Positions 47,289-57,334 are shown, counted from the first letter of the stretch. The stretch is DNA of 64,000 bases from JAMXLO01 sp963776505 (GCA_963776505.1 CAVZNH010000084.1:62001-126000); one strand, 5' to 3'. A program made the numbers and translations. Notes: generated from the letters alone by a model not told the origin.

Positions 47289-47768
47289 TTACTTGGCACC
47301 ACGCGCCGACATCAGAGCCTCGTGGCAAGACGGTGACAAGCTTTCCTGGTGGTCGGCGAGGCATTTCAGTGCCCTTCCACCGCCCAATTGCACGCTCCGG
47401 CAGAAGGCACGGAAATCGCCGCGACAGGCGTGGCGCATCATCGTCGCCTGCTCGCGTGGCGGCATGGCGGGTGGCGCTCCCGGCGCCGGAGCAGGCCTTC
47501 CCTGCGATGCCGCGGGCGCATGGGGGGCGGCTCCGCCCTCGGTGGCGCCGACCGCCGCTTGGCAGCCCGGTGAGAGGCTGGCCAAGTTGTCCTTCAGGCA
47601 TTGCAGCGCCGCGCTGCCGCCGGTCGGTACGCTCGCGCAGTGCGCCTGATAGTCGCTGCGGCACGACTGGCGGACAGCATTCGCCTGAGCCTGCGTCGGC
47701 TGTTGCGCGAGGGCGCCGCTTGCCAGCAGTGTCAGGATCAGAGGGACCAACAGTGCGACCCGTGCCAT
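47289..47768 (-). CDS. Exported cysteine-rich repeat protein
   Basis: A 159-residue protein from ATG 47768 with a signal peptide (VALLVPLILTLLASGALAQ). Two copies of the cysteine-rich repeat (GLG1-type) are visible: SCRSDYQAHCASVPTGG...ALQCLKDNLASLSPGC and ACRGDFRAFCRSVQLGGG..LKCLADHQESLSPSC, separated by a Pro/Ala linker. Such periplasmic proteins are common in Rhizobiales and Rhodospirillales; their role is unknown. It is divergent from the thiolase gene, 112 bases apart. Confidence 0.75.
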   Translation of the reverse strand: MARVALLVPLILTLLASGALAQQPTQAQANAVRQSCRSDYQAHCASVPTGGSAALQCLKDNLASLSPGCQAAVGATEGGAAPHAPAASQGRPAPAPGAPPAMPPREQATMMRHACRGDFRAFCRSVQLGGGRALKCLADHQESLSPSCHEALMSARGAK

Positions 47769-47880
47769 GGTCGTCTTCTCCCTTGCCGTATCAGTCACCG
47801 GGCAGCGCCTTAGGGGAAACCCAAGTCGCCAACAAGGGGCAGGTCGGCTACGCTTGGGCCAGCAGATCAGGAGACCAGGC

Positions 47881-49050
47881 GTGACCGAAGCATGCATTGT
47901 CGGCTGGGCGCACTCGCCGTTCGGCAAGCTGGACGATCCCGACATCGAGGCCTTGATCGGCCGCGTGGCACGCGCCGCGATCGACGATGCGGGCATCGCA
48001 CCCGGCGAGATGGAAGCGAGCTTCGTCAGCCTGTTCAACAACGGGTTCTCAGCCCAGGACTTTCCCGCTTCGCTGGTTCTGCAGCACGTGCCGGAGATGC
48101 GCTTCCGACCGATCACGCGGTACGAGAATGCCTGCGCATCCGGCTCGGCCGCGGTGCATGGTGCGCGCGACTTTCTCGCCGCCGGACGCGGGCGGTTCGC
48201 CCTGGTGATTGGCGTGGAGAAAATGACCGCCACGCCCGGCGCGCAGGTCGGCGAGAACCTGCTGAAGGCCAGCTACCAGAAGGAGGAGGCCGATATTCCT
48301 GCCGGTTTCGCCGGCGTGTTCGGCCGCATCGCCGAGCGCTATTTCCAGCGCTACGGCGATCAGTCCGATGCGCTCGCGGCGATCGCGGCGAAAAACCACA
48401 AGAACGGCGTGGATAATCCGTATGCGCAGATGCGCCGCGATCTGGGCTACGAATTCTGTCGCCACGTCAGCGAGAAGAACCCGTATGTCGCGCCCCCATT
48501 GAAGCGCACCGACTGCTCGCTGGTGTCGGACGGCGCCGCGGCATTGGTGATGACAGATGAAGAGACGGCGCGCAGCATGGGCAAGGCGGTGAGGTTTCGC
48601 GCTGCCGTGCAGGTGAACGACTTCCTGCCGATCAGCAAGCGGGACATCACGCAGTTCGAGGGTGCGGCTGAGGCGTGGCGGCGCGCGCTCTATATGGCCG
48701 GCGTAAAACTGGATGAGCTGTCGTTTGTGGAATCACATGACTGTTTCACCATCGCCGAGCTGTTGGAGTACGAGGCGATGGGACTGACCGCGCCGGGACA
48801 GGGTGCACGCGCGGTGCTGGAGGGCTGGACGGCAAAGGACGGGCGGCTGCCGGTCAATCCATCGGGCGGGTTGAAGGCGAAGGGTCATCCGATCGGCGCC
48901 ACAGGTGTGTCCATGCACGCGATCACCGCAATGCAGCTCACCGGTCAGGCGGGCGCCATGCAGTTGCCAAAGGCGGATGTCGCCGGGGTGTTCAACATGG
49001 GCGGCGCCGCAGTGGCAAACTACGTGTCGATTCTGGAGGCTGTTCGCTGA
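47881..49050 (+). CDS. Thiolase / acetyl-CoA acetyltransferase (SCP2-thiolase type)
   Basis: A 389-residue thiolase-fold enzyme from GTG 47881. YENACASGSAAVHGARDFLAAG carries the nucleophilic Cys, ESHDCFTIAELLEYEAMGL the His region, and NPSGGLKAKGHPIGATGVSM the GHP motif; NMGGAAVANY ends the active site. The CFTIAE variant and length place it with SCP-x/lipid-transfer thiolases rather than FadA. It likely cleaves a branched or sterol-like 3-ketoacyl-CoA. The DOPA-dioxygenase-like gene starts 64 bases downstream on the same strand. Confidence 0.9.
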   Translation: MTEACIVGWAHSPFGKLDDPDIEALIGRVARAAIDDAGIAPGEMEASFVSLFNNGFSAQDFPASLVLQHVPEMRFRPITRYENACASGSAAVHGARDFLAAGRGRFALVIGVEKMTATPGAQVGENLLKASYQKEEADIPAGFAGVFGRIAERYFQRYGDQSDALAAIAAKNHKNGVDNPYAQMRRDLGYEFCRHVSEKNPYVAPPLKRTDCSLVSDGAAALVMTDEETARSMGKAVRFRAAVQVNDFLPISKRDITQFEGAAEAWRRALYMAGVKLDELSFVESHDCFTIAELLEYEAMGLTAPGQGARAVLEGWTAKDGRLPVNPSGGLKAKGHPIGATGVSMHAITAMQLTGQAGAMQLPKADVAGVFNMGGAAVANYVSILEAVR

Positions 49051-49114
49051 TCCCGACCACCTTCCGCAAGATCGCCAGGCGCGACGTGAAGCACCTGTTG
49101 GAGGAGACGCACTG

Positions 49115-49468
49115 ATGCAGGACATCAACGCAATTCATGACTACCATGCACACGTCTACTATGAACCATCCACCAAGCCGAAGGCTGCTCAGTTGCGGCA
49201 GTGGGTGGAGGAGCGCTTCGCCGGACAGATGCGGATGGGAAGCTGGCACGACGAGCAGGTCGGACCGCATGTGCAGGCGATGTACCAGATTGCGTTCCCG
49301 CCCGATCTGTTTCCCACGCTCGTGCCCTTCATCATGATGAACCGCATGGGACTGACGGTGCTCGTGCATCCGCAGTCGGGCCGCCCACGTGACGACCACA
49401 CAGTGAATGCGATGTGGATGGGCGAGGTGCTTCCGGTGAAGACGGAGGTGCTGCGCGAGGTGGGTTAA
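49115..49468 (+). CDS. DOPA 4,5-dioxygenase family protein (copy 2)
   Basis: A 117-residue relative of the protein at 46533: HDYHAHVYYEPSTKPKA, QVGPHVQAMYQIAF and NRMGLTVLVHPQSG followed by DDHT. All His motifs are kept, but overall identity to copy 1 is modest, so this is an old duplication or independent acquisition. ATG 49115 follows GAGGAGA. It is probably co-transcribed with the thiolase, which suggests a shared aromatic or ring-containing substrate (inference). Confidence 0.85.
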   Translation: MQDINAIHDYHAHVYYEPSTKPKAAQLRQWVEERFAGQMRMGSWHDEQVGPHVQAMYQIAFPPDLFPTLVPFIMMNRMGLTVLVHPQSGRPRDDHTVNAMWMGEVLPVKTEVLREVG

Positions 49469-49492
49469 ATTTAGTCGAACAATCCTGAGCCG

Positions 49493-50909
49493 CTATCGCA
49501 CCGCGGCCCGGTACAGTTCATCGGTAAAGTCCGGTGCGACCTCGCTGGTCATGCGGCGACGAAGCACCTCCAGATCAGCCTGGAACAGATCGGCGCTGAT
49601 CCGGCCGACGATGACGGGAATGTCCCGCTTCATACTGGGCACATCGCCGATCGGCAGCCCGAAACTGACAAACCCCGCCGGGTTCTGCACATGGATGTGC
49701 CGGAGCAGCGGTGACGCGTCTGGCGTGCGCGGCAGGAACTCGTGCCCCGCACCCAGATACGGATAGCTCGCCAGCACCTCGTCCTGCTCCGCTGGCGCCG
49801 GCGTATATCGATCACGCCAGCATAGGATCTGCCCGGCGAAATCGCGCAATTCCGGCCGCGACGCCAGATCGCCGGAATAGCCCGTGCCCGCGATGACGAA
49901 ATCCAGGCGATATGTCGTGCCGCTGATGGACGTTTCGACCTTTCCGTCGCGTTCCGCCGCGTTGGTCCACGGCGCGGACAGATGCAGATGAAAATTGCTG
50001 AACTTGACCGTCCGTTCGATCGCATCCGTGGTGGGCGTTGAGCCGGCGCGGAAGAAGCGGATCGCCTGATGCCAGCGATCGGCATCCGGAAGCTGATGGT
50101 AATTGTCATAGGCTCCTGGAAAGCCGCGCGAGCGGGTGATCGGAACCGCAGCTATCTTTTCGCGGCGGGCGAACAGATGGACCTCGGCAGCGCCATGCTC
50201 CAGTGCCACGCCGGCTGCGTCGAAGGCCGCGGCAGCACCGCCAATCACGCCAACGGTCTTGCCACGCAATGCGCCGAATTCGATGACATCCTCGGTGTGC
50301 GCGTAGCGGGCAGGCGGCAGATGCGCTGTCAGCACGTCCGGGATCAACCGGCGCGCCGCCGCCGGCAAATCCGGTCGCCAGGATGATCTTGCGGGCGGTC
50401 TCTGTCGTCGCCCCGCTGGACGTATCGAGATGCAGCCTGAAGTGATCGCCGACGGGCTCGATCCGCTCGACGCGCGTCCGGTAGCGCGGGCTTATGCTGA
50501 GAAAGCGCTTGTACCAGCTCAGATAGTCGGCCCAGTCCGTGCGCACGATCCGGTCGATCGCAGTGTAGGCCGCCTGGCCGTGACGCGCCTCGTACCAGGC
50601 CTGAAAGCTGAATGCCGGGATGCCGAGTTCCGGTCCGGGCAGCGTCTTCGGTGTGCGCAGCAGGTTCATGCGCGCAGCATTGAGCCAGATGCCGGCGCGC
50701 TGCTCGTCTGGCGCCGCCTCCAGCACCGTGACCTTGCCAATGCCCGCACGGCGCATTGCGAAAGCGAGCGCGCAGCCGGTCTGCCCACCGCCAATGATGG
50801 CTACATTGTGGTCGATACCCGAGCGGTCCGGCACCCAGTTGGCCGGATCGGGACCAATCAGACGAAGCGCCGTGCGAGCATCGGCGTCTGGGTCAGGTAA
50901 CTGGCTCAT
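49493..50909 (-). CDS. FAD/NAD(P)-dependent monooxygenase (two-dinucleotide-binding family), one frame break
   Basis: Starts at ATG 50909. VAIIGGGQTGCALAFAMRRAG near residue 35 is the FAD motif. FSFQAWYEARHGQAAYTAIDRI and KIILATGFAGGG follow. After a frame change near 50365, VGVIGGAAAAFDAAGVALEHGA forms the second Rossmann motif, and FVIAGTGYSGDLASRP is the family's ATG-like stretch. The ~470 residues resemble flavin N- or Baeyer-Villiger-type monooxygenases and siderophore hydroxylase relatives. It is divergent from the FMN oxidase pair. The long upstream extension on this strand is an antisense shadow. Confidence 0.8.
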
Positions 50910-50963
50910 CTGCTTGACAACCCCCTGTGCGGCTTCATCATCCAATCCTCGGAGGAGAAGTCC

Positions 50964-52181
50964 ATGTCCGCGCTCGATCGTTGCCTCAACGTCTATGACC
51001 TGCGTGCCGCTGCCAAACGCCGCCTGCCACGAGCCGTGTTCGAGTTCGTCGACCGCGGCAGCGAGGATGGTATCGCCGTCGCCAACAACCGCAACGCGTT
51101 CGAGCGCATCAAGCTGCGGCACCGCGCGCTGGTCGATGTGTCGGGCCGCACCATGAACACCACGCTGTTCGGCAAGCCGGTCTCGATGCCGATGGCGATT
51201 GCGCCTACCGGTGCCGCCGGCCTCTGTTGGCACGAGGGTGAGCTGGAACTGGCGAAGGCCGCGGCGAAGGCGAAGATTCCGTTCACGCTGGCGACCGGTG
51301 CGATGACCTCGATGGAGAAGATCGCGCAGGAGGCGGGGCCCGGCGCGGGAGGCCGCCTGTGGTTCCAGCTCTATGTGTGGAACAAGCGCGAGATGTCGTA
51401 TCAGCTCATCGAGCGGGCGCATCGCGCGGGGTTCGAGGCACTGATCGTTACCGTCGATACCATCGTGCCGCCGAATCGCGAGTACAACACGCATAACGGC
51501 TTCATTGCACCATACAAGCCGAACGTGACATTCACGCTCGACATCATGCGCCACCCGCTCTGGTTCACCAACGTGCTGATGAAGTATCTCACCACCATCG
51601 GCATGCCGCGCAACGAGAACTTTCCCGACGAGTACAAGCGGCTGTCGCGCGACGACCCCAACACGCACCAGCTGACGCGGCAGGATTCGCTGAACTGGGA
51701 CGACATCAAGATCTTCCGCGACAAGTGGCCGGGCATCCTGATGATCAAGGGCATCAACCGGCCAGACGACGCGCTGAAGGCGATCGAATACGGCGTTGAC
51801 GGCATCGTGGTGTCGAACCACGGCGGGCGGAACATGGATAGCGTGGTGGCCTCGCTGGACGTGCTGCCGGAGATCGCCGAGGCGGTGGGCGAGCGGCTGA
51901 CCGTGATCCTGGATTCCGGCGTGCGGCGTGGCTCGGACATCGCCAAGGCACTGGCGCTGGGCGCGAAGGCGGTGCTCACCGGACGTGCGACGCTCTACGG
52001 CACAGCGGTCGGCGGCACGGCGGGCGCGTTCAAGGCGATCAGCCTGATCAGGAACGAGCTCGACAAGACGATGGCCTATACCGGCTGCCGCTCGGTCGAC
52101 GAGGTGACGACCGACATCTTCTTCGGTGGCCGGCAGGGCAACCGGCTGTTCGAGCGCGTGATGGACGAGGCCGCTTTCTGA
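50964..52181 (+). CDS. FMN-dependent alpha-hydroxy-acid oxidase/dehydrogenase (copy 1)
   Basis: An intact 405-residue TIM-barrel flavoprotein from ATG 50964 (GGAGGAG upstream). Features: LNVYDLRAAAKRRLPRAVFEFVDRGSED at the N-terminus, MPMAIAPTGAAGLCWHEGE, the FMN/substrate stretch WFQLYVW, DGIVVSNHGGRNMD with the catalytic His, and DSGVRRGSDIAKALALGAKAVLTGR. This is the LldD/glycolate oxidase/mandelate dehydrogenase family; the natural hydroxy acid cannot be deduced. A second copy follows nine bases downstream. Confidence 0.92.
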   Translation: MSALDRCLNVYDLRAAAKRRLPRAVFEFVDRGSEDGIAVANNRNAFERIKLRHRALVDVSGRTMNTTLFGKPVSMPMAIAPTGAAGLCWHEGELELAKAAAKAKIPFTLATGAMTSMEKIAQEAGPGAGGRLWFQLYVWNKREMSYQLIERAHRAGFEALIVTVDTIVPPNREYNTHNGFIAPYKPNVTFTLDIMRHPLWFTNVLMKYLTTIGMPRNENFPDEYKRLSRDDPNTHQLTRQDSLNWDDIKIFRDKWPGILMIKGINRPDDALKAIEYGVDGIVVSNHGGRNMDSVVASLDVLPEIAEAVGERLTVILDSGVRRGSDIAKALALGAKAVLTGRATLYGTAVGGTAGAFKAISLIRNELDKTMAYTGCRSVDEVTTDIFFGGRQGNRLFERVMDEAAF

Positions 52182-52189
52182 GGGATGTG

Positions 52190-53375
52190 ATGGCCAACCT
52201 GGATCACTGTCTGAACGTCTGGGACCTGCGCGCGGCGGCGCAGCGGCGGCTGCCGAAGGGCGTGTTCGAGTTCGTCGACCGCGCCACCGAGGACCACATC
52301 GCCGTCGCCAACAACCGCTCGGCATTCGAGCGCATCAAGCTGCGCCATCGCGCATTGGTCGATGTATCCGGCCGCAGCGTCGCCACCACGCTGTTCGGCA
52401 AGCCCGCCAGCCTGCCGATGGCGATCGCGCCCACCGGTGCCGCCGGCCTGTGCTGGCACGAGGGCGAACTGGAACTCGCGCGCGCCGCGGCGAAGGCGCA
52501 GATCCCGCTGACCTTGTCCACCGCGTCGATGACGCCGATGGAGAAGATTGCCGCGGTCGGTGGCAGGCTGTGGTTCCAGCTGTATGTCTGGAAGCGTCGG
52601 GACCTGTCGCATCAGCTCATCGAGCGTGCTAACCGCAACGGCTTCGAGGCCCTCATCGTCACGGTGGATTCCCCAGTCGGCGCCAACCGCGAATACAACA
52701 CGCATAACGGCTTCGGCCTGCCTTTCAACCCGACGGTGCGCTTCACGCTCGACATGATGCGTCACCCCTCGTGGACCACCAGCGTGCTGATGCGATACTT
52801 CACCGCCGGCCGCTTTCCGCGCCACGAGAACTATCCGGACGAATACCAGAAATCGATCCTCAGCGGCGTCGGTTCACGTGACGGGATGCGCGCTGATTCG
52901 CTCGGCGTGGGATGACATCGCCAAGTTCCGCGACATCTGGCCAGGCGTGCTGATGCTGAAGGGCGTCAACCGGCCGGACGACGCGATCAAGGCGCTGAGC
53001 TATGGTGTCGATGGGATCGTGGTGTCCAACCATGGCGGGCGGAACATGGATAGTGCCGCGGCGACGCTCGATGTGCTGCCGGAGATCGCCGAGGCGGTCG
53101 GCGACAAGATGACGCTCATTCTGGATTCCGGTGTGCGCCGCGGCTCCGATATCGTGAAGGCGCTGGCGCTGGGGGCGAAGGCGGTGCTGACCGGGCGCGC
53201 GACGCTCTACGGTACCGCGGTCGGCGGCGAGGCTGGCGCACTGAAGGCGATCAGCATCCTGAAGAACGAGGCCGACAAGACAATGGCCTATACAGGTTGC
53301 CGCTCGGTGGACGAGGTCAGCAGCGACATCTTCTGGGGCTACCGCGGGGGCAACCGTTTGATGGGTGTCGCCTGA
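52190..53375 (+). CDS. FMN-dependent alpha-hydroxy-acid oxidase/dehydrogenase (copy 2), one frame break
   Basis: A tandem paralogue of the preceding gene from ATG 52190 (LDHCLNVWDLRAAAQRRLPKGVF). It keeps MAIAPTGAAGLCWHEGE, WFQLYVW and VVSNHGGRNMD. One extra base near 52905 (ctcggcgtggg) separates DGMRADSL from AWDDIAKFRDIWPG. Total ~394 residues. The high similarity with diverged central loops points to an old tandem duplication with split substrate preference (inference). Confidence 0.9.
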
Positions 53376-53510
53376 ACGATCGCGAGCCCCGCGCCCAGCA
53401 TCATTGCGCCGGTCGCCAGGGTCGAGATCGCGATCCCGATAGCCGCACCCGCCATCCACGGTAACTCCGGCCGGCGCGGGTCGCCGGCTTCCTTGCCTCT
53501 GCGCATCATC
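53339..53510 (-). CDS. Small single-helix membrane protein, 56 aa
   Basis: The ATG pair at 53510/53507, with AAGGAG upstream on this strand, starts MMRRGKEAGDPRRPELP. One long hydrophobic helix (WMAGAAIGIAISTLATGAMM) and a short basic tail follow. The stop lies inside the 3' end of the convergent FMN oxidase gene (37-base overlap). Signal quality is modest; no relatives are recognised. Confidence 0.4.
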
Positions 53511-53560
53511 GATTCTACTCCTTTGCCAATGGTAACGGCGGCAACCCTTGGAGGCAAAGC

Positions 53561-55204
53561 TTGGCTGACATCGTCGATCCGGTGACCGTCTCGGTGGTGC
53601 AGCACCGCCTGCATGCCATCGTGGAAGAGATGGGCGAGGCAATGCTACGGACCTCATATTCCCAGATCCTTAATTCCAGCCGGGACTTCTCCACCGCGAT
53701 CTGTGACCTGGACGGACGGTTGATCGCCCAGGCAGAGCACGTGCCGATCCATGTCGGCGCGCTGCCATGGGCCGCGAAGGCGGTCACCGAGTTCTTCCGG
53801 GGCGACATCCATCCGGGCGACGTGTTCCTGCTGAACGATCCTTATCACGGCGGCAACCACCTTCCCGATCTGACGGCATTCGTGCCGGTGTTCGAGGACG
53901 ACCGGCCGGTGTTCTGGTCGATCAACCGCGCGCACCAGAGCGATATCGGCGGCTCCACGCACGGCGCCTACAACGCCGGCGCGACAGAGATCTGGCAGGA
54001 GGGCATCCGCGTCACACCGCTGCGGCTCTATGACCGCGGCGTGGTGCGGCGTGACGTGCTGGAGATGCTGGTGACCAACGTGCGTCATCCGCACGACTTC
54101 CGCGGCGATCTCGCGGCGATGATCGGCTCGGCGCATGTCGGGCAGCGGCGCATGCTGGCACTCGCCGGCGAGTTCGGCTGGGAGACAACGCACGCCGCGA
54201 TCGAGGCGGTGCTGGATGGCGCGGAGCGTCAGGCGCGCGCGGTGATCGCGACCTGGAAGGATGGGGTGTATCACGGCGAGGCTTTCCTCGATGACGACGG
54301 CCATGGCTATACCGACATCCATGTGCGCGCGACGGTCACCAAACGCGGCAGCGACCTGATCATCGATCTGTCGGATTCGCACGAGCAGGTGGTGGGTTTC
54401 GTCAACTCGTCCTTTCCGAATATGCGGTCGGCGGTGGTGGTGGCGCTGGCATATCTGATCGATCCGCACACGCCGAAGAACGACGGTGCGTTCCGCCCGG
54501 TGGAGGTGATCGCCAGACCAGGCACGGTGGTGTGGGCGAACGAGGGCGCGCCGGTGACACTGTGCACCAACCACTGCTCGCAGGAGATCATCGAGGCGAT
54601 CATCAAGGCGCTGGCGCCGGCCTGTCCGGATCGCGCGATGGCCGGCTGGGGACGACGGTTCCGCATCGCCATCCAGGGGCGCGATCCACGCACACAGAAG
54701 CCATTCATCTGGCACATGTTCCAGGCGCGACCTGGTGGCGGCGCGTCGCCAGTGGGCGATGGCTGGCCGGGTGGCGGCGAGTGGCAGGCGGCCGGTGGCA
54801 TCAAATTTGGCAGCCTCGAGGTGACCGAGGTGCGCTTTCCACTGTTCTTCCGCACCCACGAGTTCCGACCGGGGTCCGGCGGTGACGGGCAGTATCGTGG
54901 CGGCCCCGGCTGCGTGCTGGAGATGGTGGCGGAAATCGACGAACCAGCGAGTGGCAACACCGCCGGCGATGGCGTGAAGTACGGTGCGTGCGGGATTCTT
55001 GGCGGCAAGGACGGATTGCCGCATCGCTATGTGCTGCACTCGGAGGGGAGGCAGCAGCGCGTGCTGAAGACGAAGGAGGTTGGCATCGAGATCCGGCCCG
55101 GCGATGTGTTCCGCGTCGAGTTTGGCGGCGGCGGGGGATGGGGTGATCCGGCTAAGCGGGATCGGGCGGCACGGGAACGGGATGACGCCAATGGTTTCGT
55201 CTGA
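53561..55204 (+). CDS. hyuB: Hydantoinase B/oxoprolinase family protein
   Basis: A 547-residue intact protein. TTG 53561 follows GGAGGC at the usual distance and gives MADIVDPVTVSVVQHRL. Family landmarks: MLRTSYSQILNSSRDFSTAICDLDG, GDVFLLNDPYHGGNHLPDLT, RAHQSDIGG, VVNSSFPNMRSAVV-like segments and EFRPGSGGDGQYRGGPG. HyuB pairs with HyuA in ATP-dependent opening of cyclic amides (N-methylhydantoin, 5-oxoproline) or carboxylation of acetophenone. The partner follows after a palindromic repeat. Confidence 0.93.
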   Translation: MADIVDPVTVSVVQHRLHAIVEEMGEAMLRTSYSQILNSSRDFSTAICDLDGRLIAQAEHVPIHVGALPWAAKAVTEFFRGDIHPGDVFLLNDPYHGGNHLPDLTAFVPVFEDDRPVFWSINRAHQSDIGGSTHGAYNAGATEIWQEGIRVTPLRLYDRGVVRRDVLEMLVTNVRHPHDFRGDLAAMIGSAHVGQRRMLALAGEFGWETTHAAIEAVLDGAERQARAVIATWKDGVYHGEAFLDDDGHGYTDIHVRATVTKRGSDLIIDLSDSHEQVVGFVNSSFPNMRSAVVVALAYLIDPHTPKNDGAFRPVEVIARPGTVVWANEGAPVTLCTNHCSQEIIEAIIKALAPACPDRAMAGWGRRFRIAIQGRDPRTQKPFIWHMFQARPGGGASPVGDGWPGGGEWQAAGGIKFGSLEVTEVRFPLFFRTHEFRPGSGGDGQYRGGPGCVLEMVAEIDEPASGNTAGDGVKYGACGILGGKDGLPHRYVLHSEGRQQRVLKTKEVGIEIRPGDVFRVEFGGGGGWGDPAKRDRAARERDDANGFV

Positions 55205-55233
55205 AACTTATTGTGGCGGGGCCAAGCAAAAGA

Positions 55234-55276
55234 TCCTCCCCCTCCCCTTGCGGGAGGGGGTTAGGGGGAGGGGGAG
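55234..55276. repeat. C-rich/G-rich intergenic palindrome
   Basis: TCCTCCCCCTCCCC then TTGC then GGGAGGGGG, followed by a second G-rich arm, forms a strong hairpin between hyuB and hyuA. It is related to the element at 5565-5603. A hairpin here could lower hyuA expression relative to hyuB. Confidence 0.65.
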
Positions 55277-55297
55277 CATTTCTGCGCGCGCCCTGTC

Positions 55298-57334
55298 ATG
55301 CTGAAGATCGGCATCGACGTCGGCGGCACCTTCACCGATCTCGTCGCAGTGGATGACACCGGCCACTCCACGCTCGCGAAGGTCGCATCCACCCCGGAAG
55401 ATCCGTCGATCGGCGTGATGGCCGGCCTGGAGCATCTTGCCGAGCTCCTGCATCTGTCGCCGGCCCAGCTTCTTGCACAGACCGAACGGATCGTGCACGG
55501 CACCACCGTCGCAACCAACGCGCTGCTAGAGCACAAGGGCGCCAAGGTCGGCCTGCTCACGACAGAAGGCCATCGCGACGTCATCGAAATGCGCGAGGGC
55601 CTGAAGGAAGACCGCTACAACCTGCGCATGCCACCACCGGAGCAACTCGTGCCACGCGCGCTGCGGCTTGGTGTGACGGAGCGCATGCGTGCCGATGGAA
55701 TGATCGAGACACCACTCGACCGCACATCCCTTGCCACCTCGATCGAGCTACTGAAGCGCGCCGGCGTCGAGGCAGTGGCAGTGTGCTATCTCCACGCGTA
55801 CCGCGACCCGCGCCACGAACGTGAGACCGCCACAGCGCTCACCCAGTCGATGCCCGATGCCTACGTTTCACTGTCGTCGGACGTCTTCCCACAGATCAAG
55901 GAATTCGATCGCGTCTCCACCACGGTGGTGAACGCCTATGTCGGGCCGGCGCTGTCACGTTATCTGCGTCGGCTGGAACAACGACTTGTCGAAGCGGGTT
56001 ACCAGGGCCCGATCCTGATCATTCAGTCGCACGGCGGCGTGGCGCCGATCGCCGAATCTGCGCGGCTCGCGGCAGGCGGCGTACTGTCCGGCCCAGCCGG
56101 CGGTGTCGCAGGCAGCCGCTACGCGGCGCAACTGCTCGGCAGCGACAACCTGATCCCGTTCGACATGGGAGGCACGAGCACCGACATCTGCCTGATCGTC
56201 GATGGCGAGCCAGCCCTTGTCAGCGGTCGCGGCATCGGCGGACATCGCCTCGCGCTGAACAGCCTCGACATCGTCAGCCTCGGCGCCGGCGGCGGGTCGA
56301 TCGGCCGTGTCGATACTGGCGGCATCCTGCATGTCGGACCGCAAAGTGCCGGCGCGGTTCCAGGTCCCGCGTGCTACGGCCGTGGCGGCAGCGAGGCGAC
56401 GGTGACGGATGCCAACCTGATACTCGGCTATTTGGATCCAGCGCATTTTCTGGGTGGGAGCGCGGCGCTCGATGCGCCGGCCGCCGAGGCCGCGATGGAC
56501 CGGCTGGCAGCAGCATTAAAGGTCGAGCGCATCGCCGCCGCAGAAGGCGTGCACCGCGTGGTCAACACCAACATGGCGGAAGGTATCAGGCTGGTGTCGG
56601 TGCGACGCGGAGTCGATCCACGCCGCTTCGCGCTGCTGTCGTTCGGCGGCGCCGCGGGACTGCACGTGACCGACGTGGCACGCCAGCTCGATCTTACGCG
56701 TGTGGTCGTGCCGCGCGTTGCGGCGGTGCTCTCGGCCTGGGGCATGTTGGCGACCGATCTCCGCTTCGAGGTGTCACGCACGCATATCGGCGACACCGCG
56801 CGGCTGGACGGCGCGGGATTGAAGCGCCTTTTCACCGAGATGGAGCAGGAAGGACTATCGCGGCTGCGCGCCTCATTCGACGGGCCGGTGCGCGTGCAAC
56901 GCTCCGTCGAGATGCGCTACGGCGAGCAGATCTTCGAGATCACCGTGCCGCTGGATGACATCGACTGGGACGCCGATGATCCGCTGCCGCAGATTGTCGA
57001 ACGATTCCACGACCGGCACGAGGCGCTTTACACGTATGCACTGCGGGACCAGGGCGCGGTGTTGGTGAACGCGCGCGCTGCGGTGATCGGTGTGCTGCCG
57101 GGAGTGCCACAGGAACCGACACTGACGGACAGCGACGCTGCCGCAGCGCGTGGCGAACGTCGCATCTGGCTGCGCGATTGGGTCACCGTGCCGGTGTTCG
57201 AGTTTGACACGTTGTCGCCGGGTCAGGCGGTCGTCGGCCCGGCGATCGTCGAATCAGCGATGACCACGGTGCTGCTGCGACCCGGAAATCGCGCGATGGT
57301 GACGCCGCATGGCTGGTTGGATATCGCGGTGTGA
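55298..57334 (+). CDS. hyuA: Hydantoinase A/oxoprolinase family protein
   Basis: A 678-residue ASKHA-fold ATPase: IGIDVGGTFTDLVAVDD (phosphate-1 motif), RIVHGTTVATNALLEHKGAKVGLLTTEGHRDV, PFDMGGTSTDICLIVDG (phosphate-2), SLGAGGGSIG and ALLSFGGAAGLHVTDVARQL. It is the ATP-cleaving partner of HyuB; together they would open a cyclic amide or activate a ketone. ATG 55298 has only a weak ribosome-binding site next to the palindrome. No permease or racemase accompanies the pair here. Confidence 0.93.
   Translation: MLKIGIDVGGTFTDLVAVDDTGHSTLAKVASTPEDPSIGVMAGLEHLAELLHLSPAQLLAQTERIVHGTTVATNALLEHKGAKVGLLTTEGHRDVIEMREGLKEDRYNLRMPPPEQLVPRALRLGVTERMRADGMIETPLDRTSLATSIELLKRAGVEAVAVCYLHAYRDPRHERETATALTQSMPDAYVSLSSDVFPQIKEFDRVSTTVVNAYVGPALSRYLRRLEQRLVEAGYQGPILIIQSHGGVAPIAESARLAAGGVLSGPAGGVAGSRYAAQLLGSDNLIPFDMGGTSTDICLIVDGEPALVSGRGIGGHRLALNSLDIVSLGAGGGSIGRVDTGGILHVGPQSAGAVPGPACYGRGGSEATVTDANLILGYLDPAHFLGGSAALDAPAAEAAMDRLAAALKVERIAAAEGVHRVVNTNMAEGIRLVSVRRGVDPRRFALLSFGGAAGLHVTDVARQLDLTRVVVPRVAAVLSAWGMLATDLRFEVSRTHIGDTARLDGAGLKRLFTEMEQEGLSRLRASFDGPVRVQRSVEMRYGEQIFEITVPLDDIDWDADDPLPQIVERFHDRHEALYTYALRDQGAVLVNARAAVIGVLPGVPQEPTLTDSDAAAARGERRIWLRDWVTVPVFEFDTLSPGQAVVGPAIVESAMTTVLLRPGNRAMVTPHGWLDIAV

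Noticed and set aside
49051..49114. Short ORF between thiolase and DOPA-dioxygenase-like gene (IPTTFRKIARRDVKHLLEETH)
   Set aside because: Too short, no own start signal; kept as intergenic.
50910..52325. Long N-terminal extension of the monooxygenase frame on the minus strand
   Set aside because: It is antisense to an intact FMN oxidase gene; the real start with the FAD motif is at 50909.
53654..55039. 461-codon minus-strand ORF
   Set aside because: Shadow of hyuB on the opposite strand.
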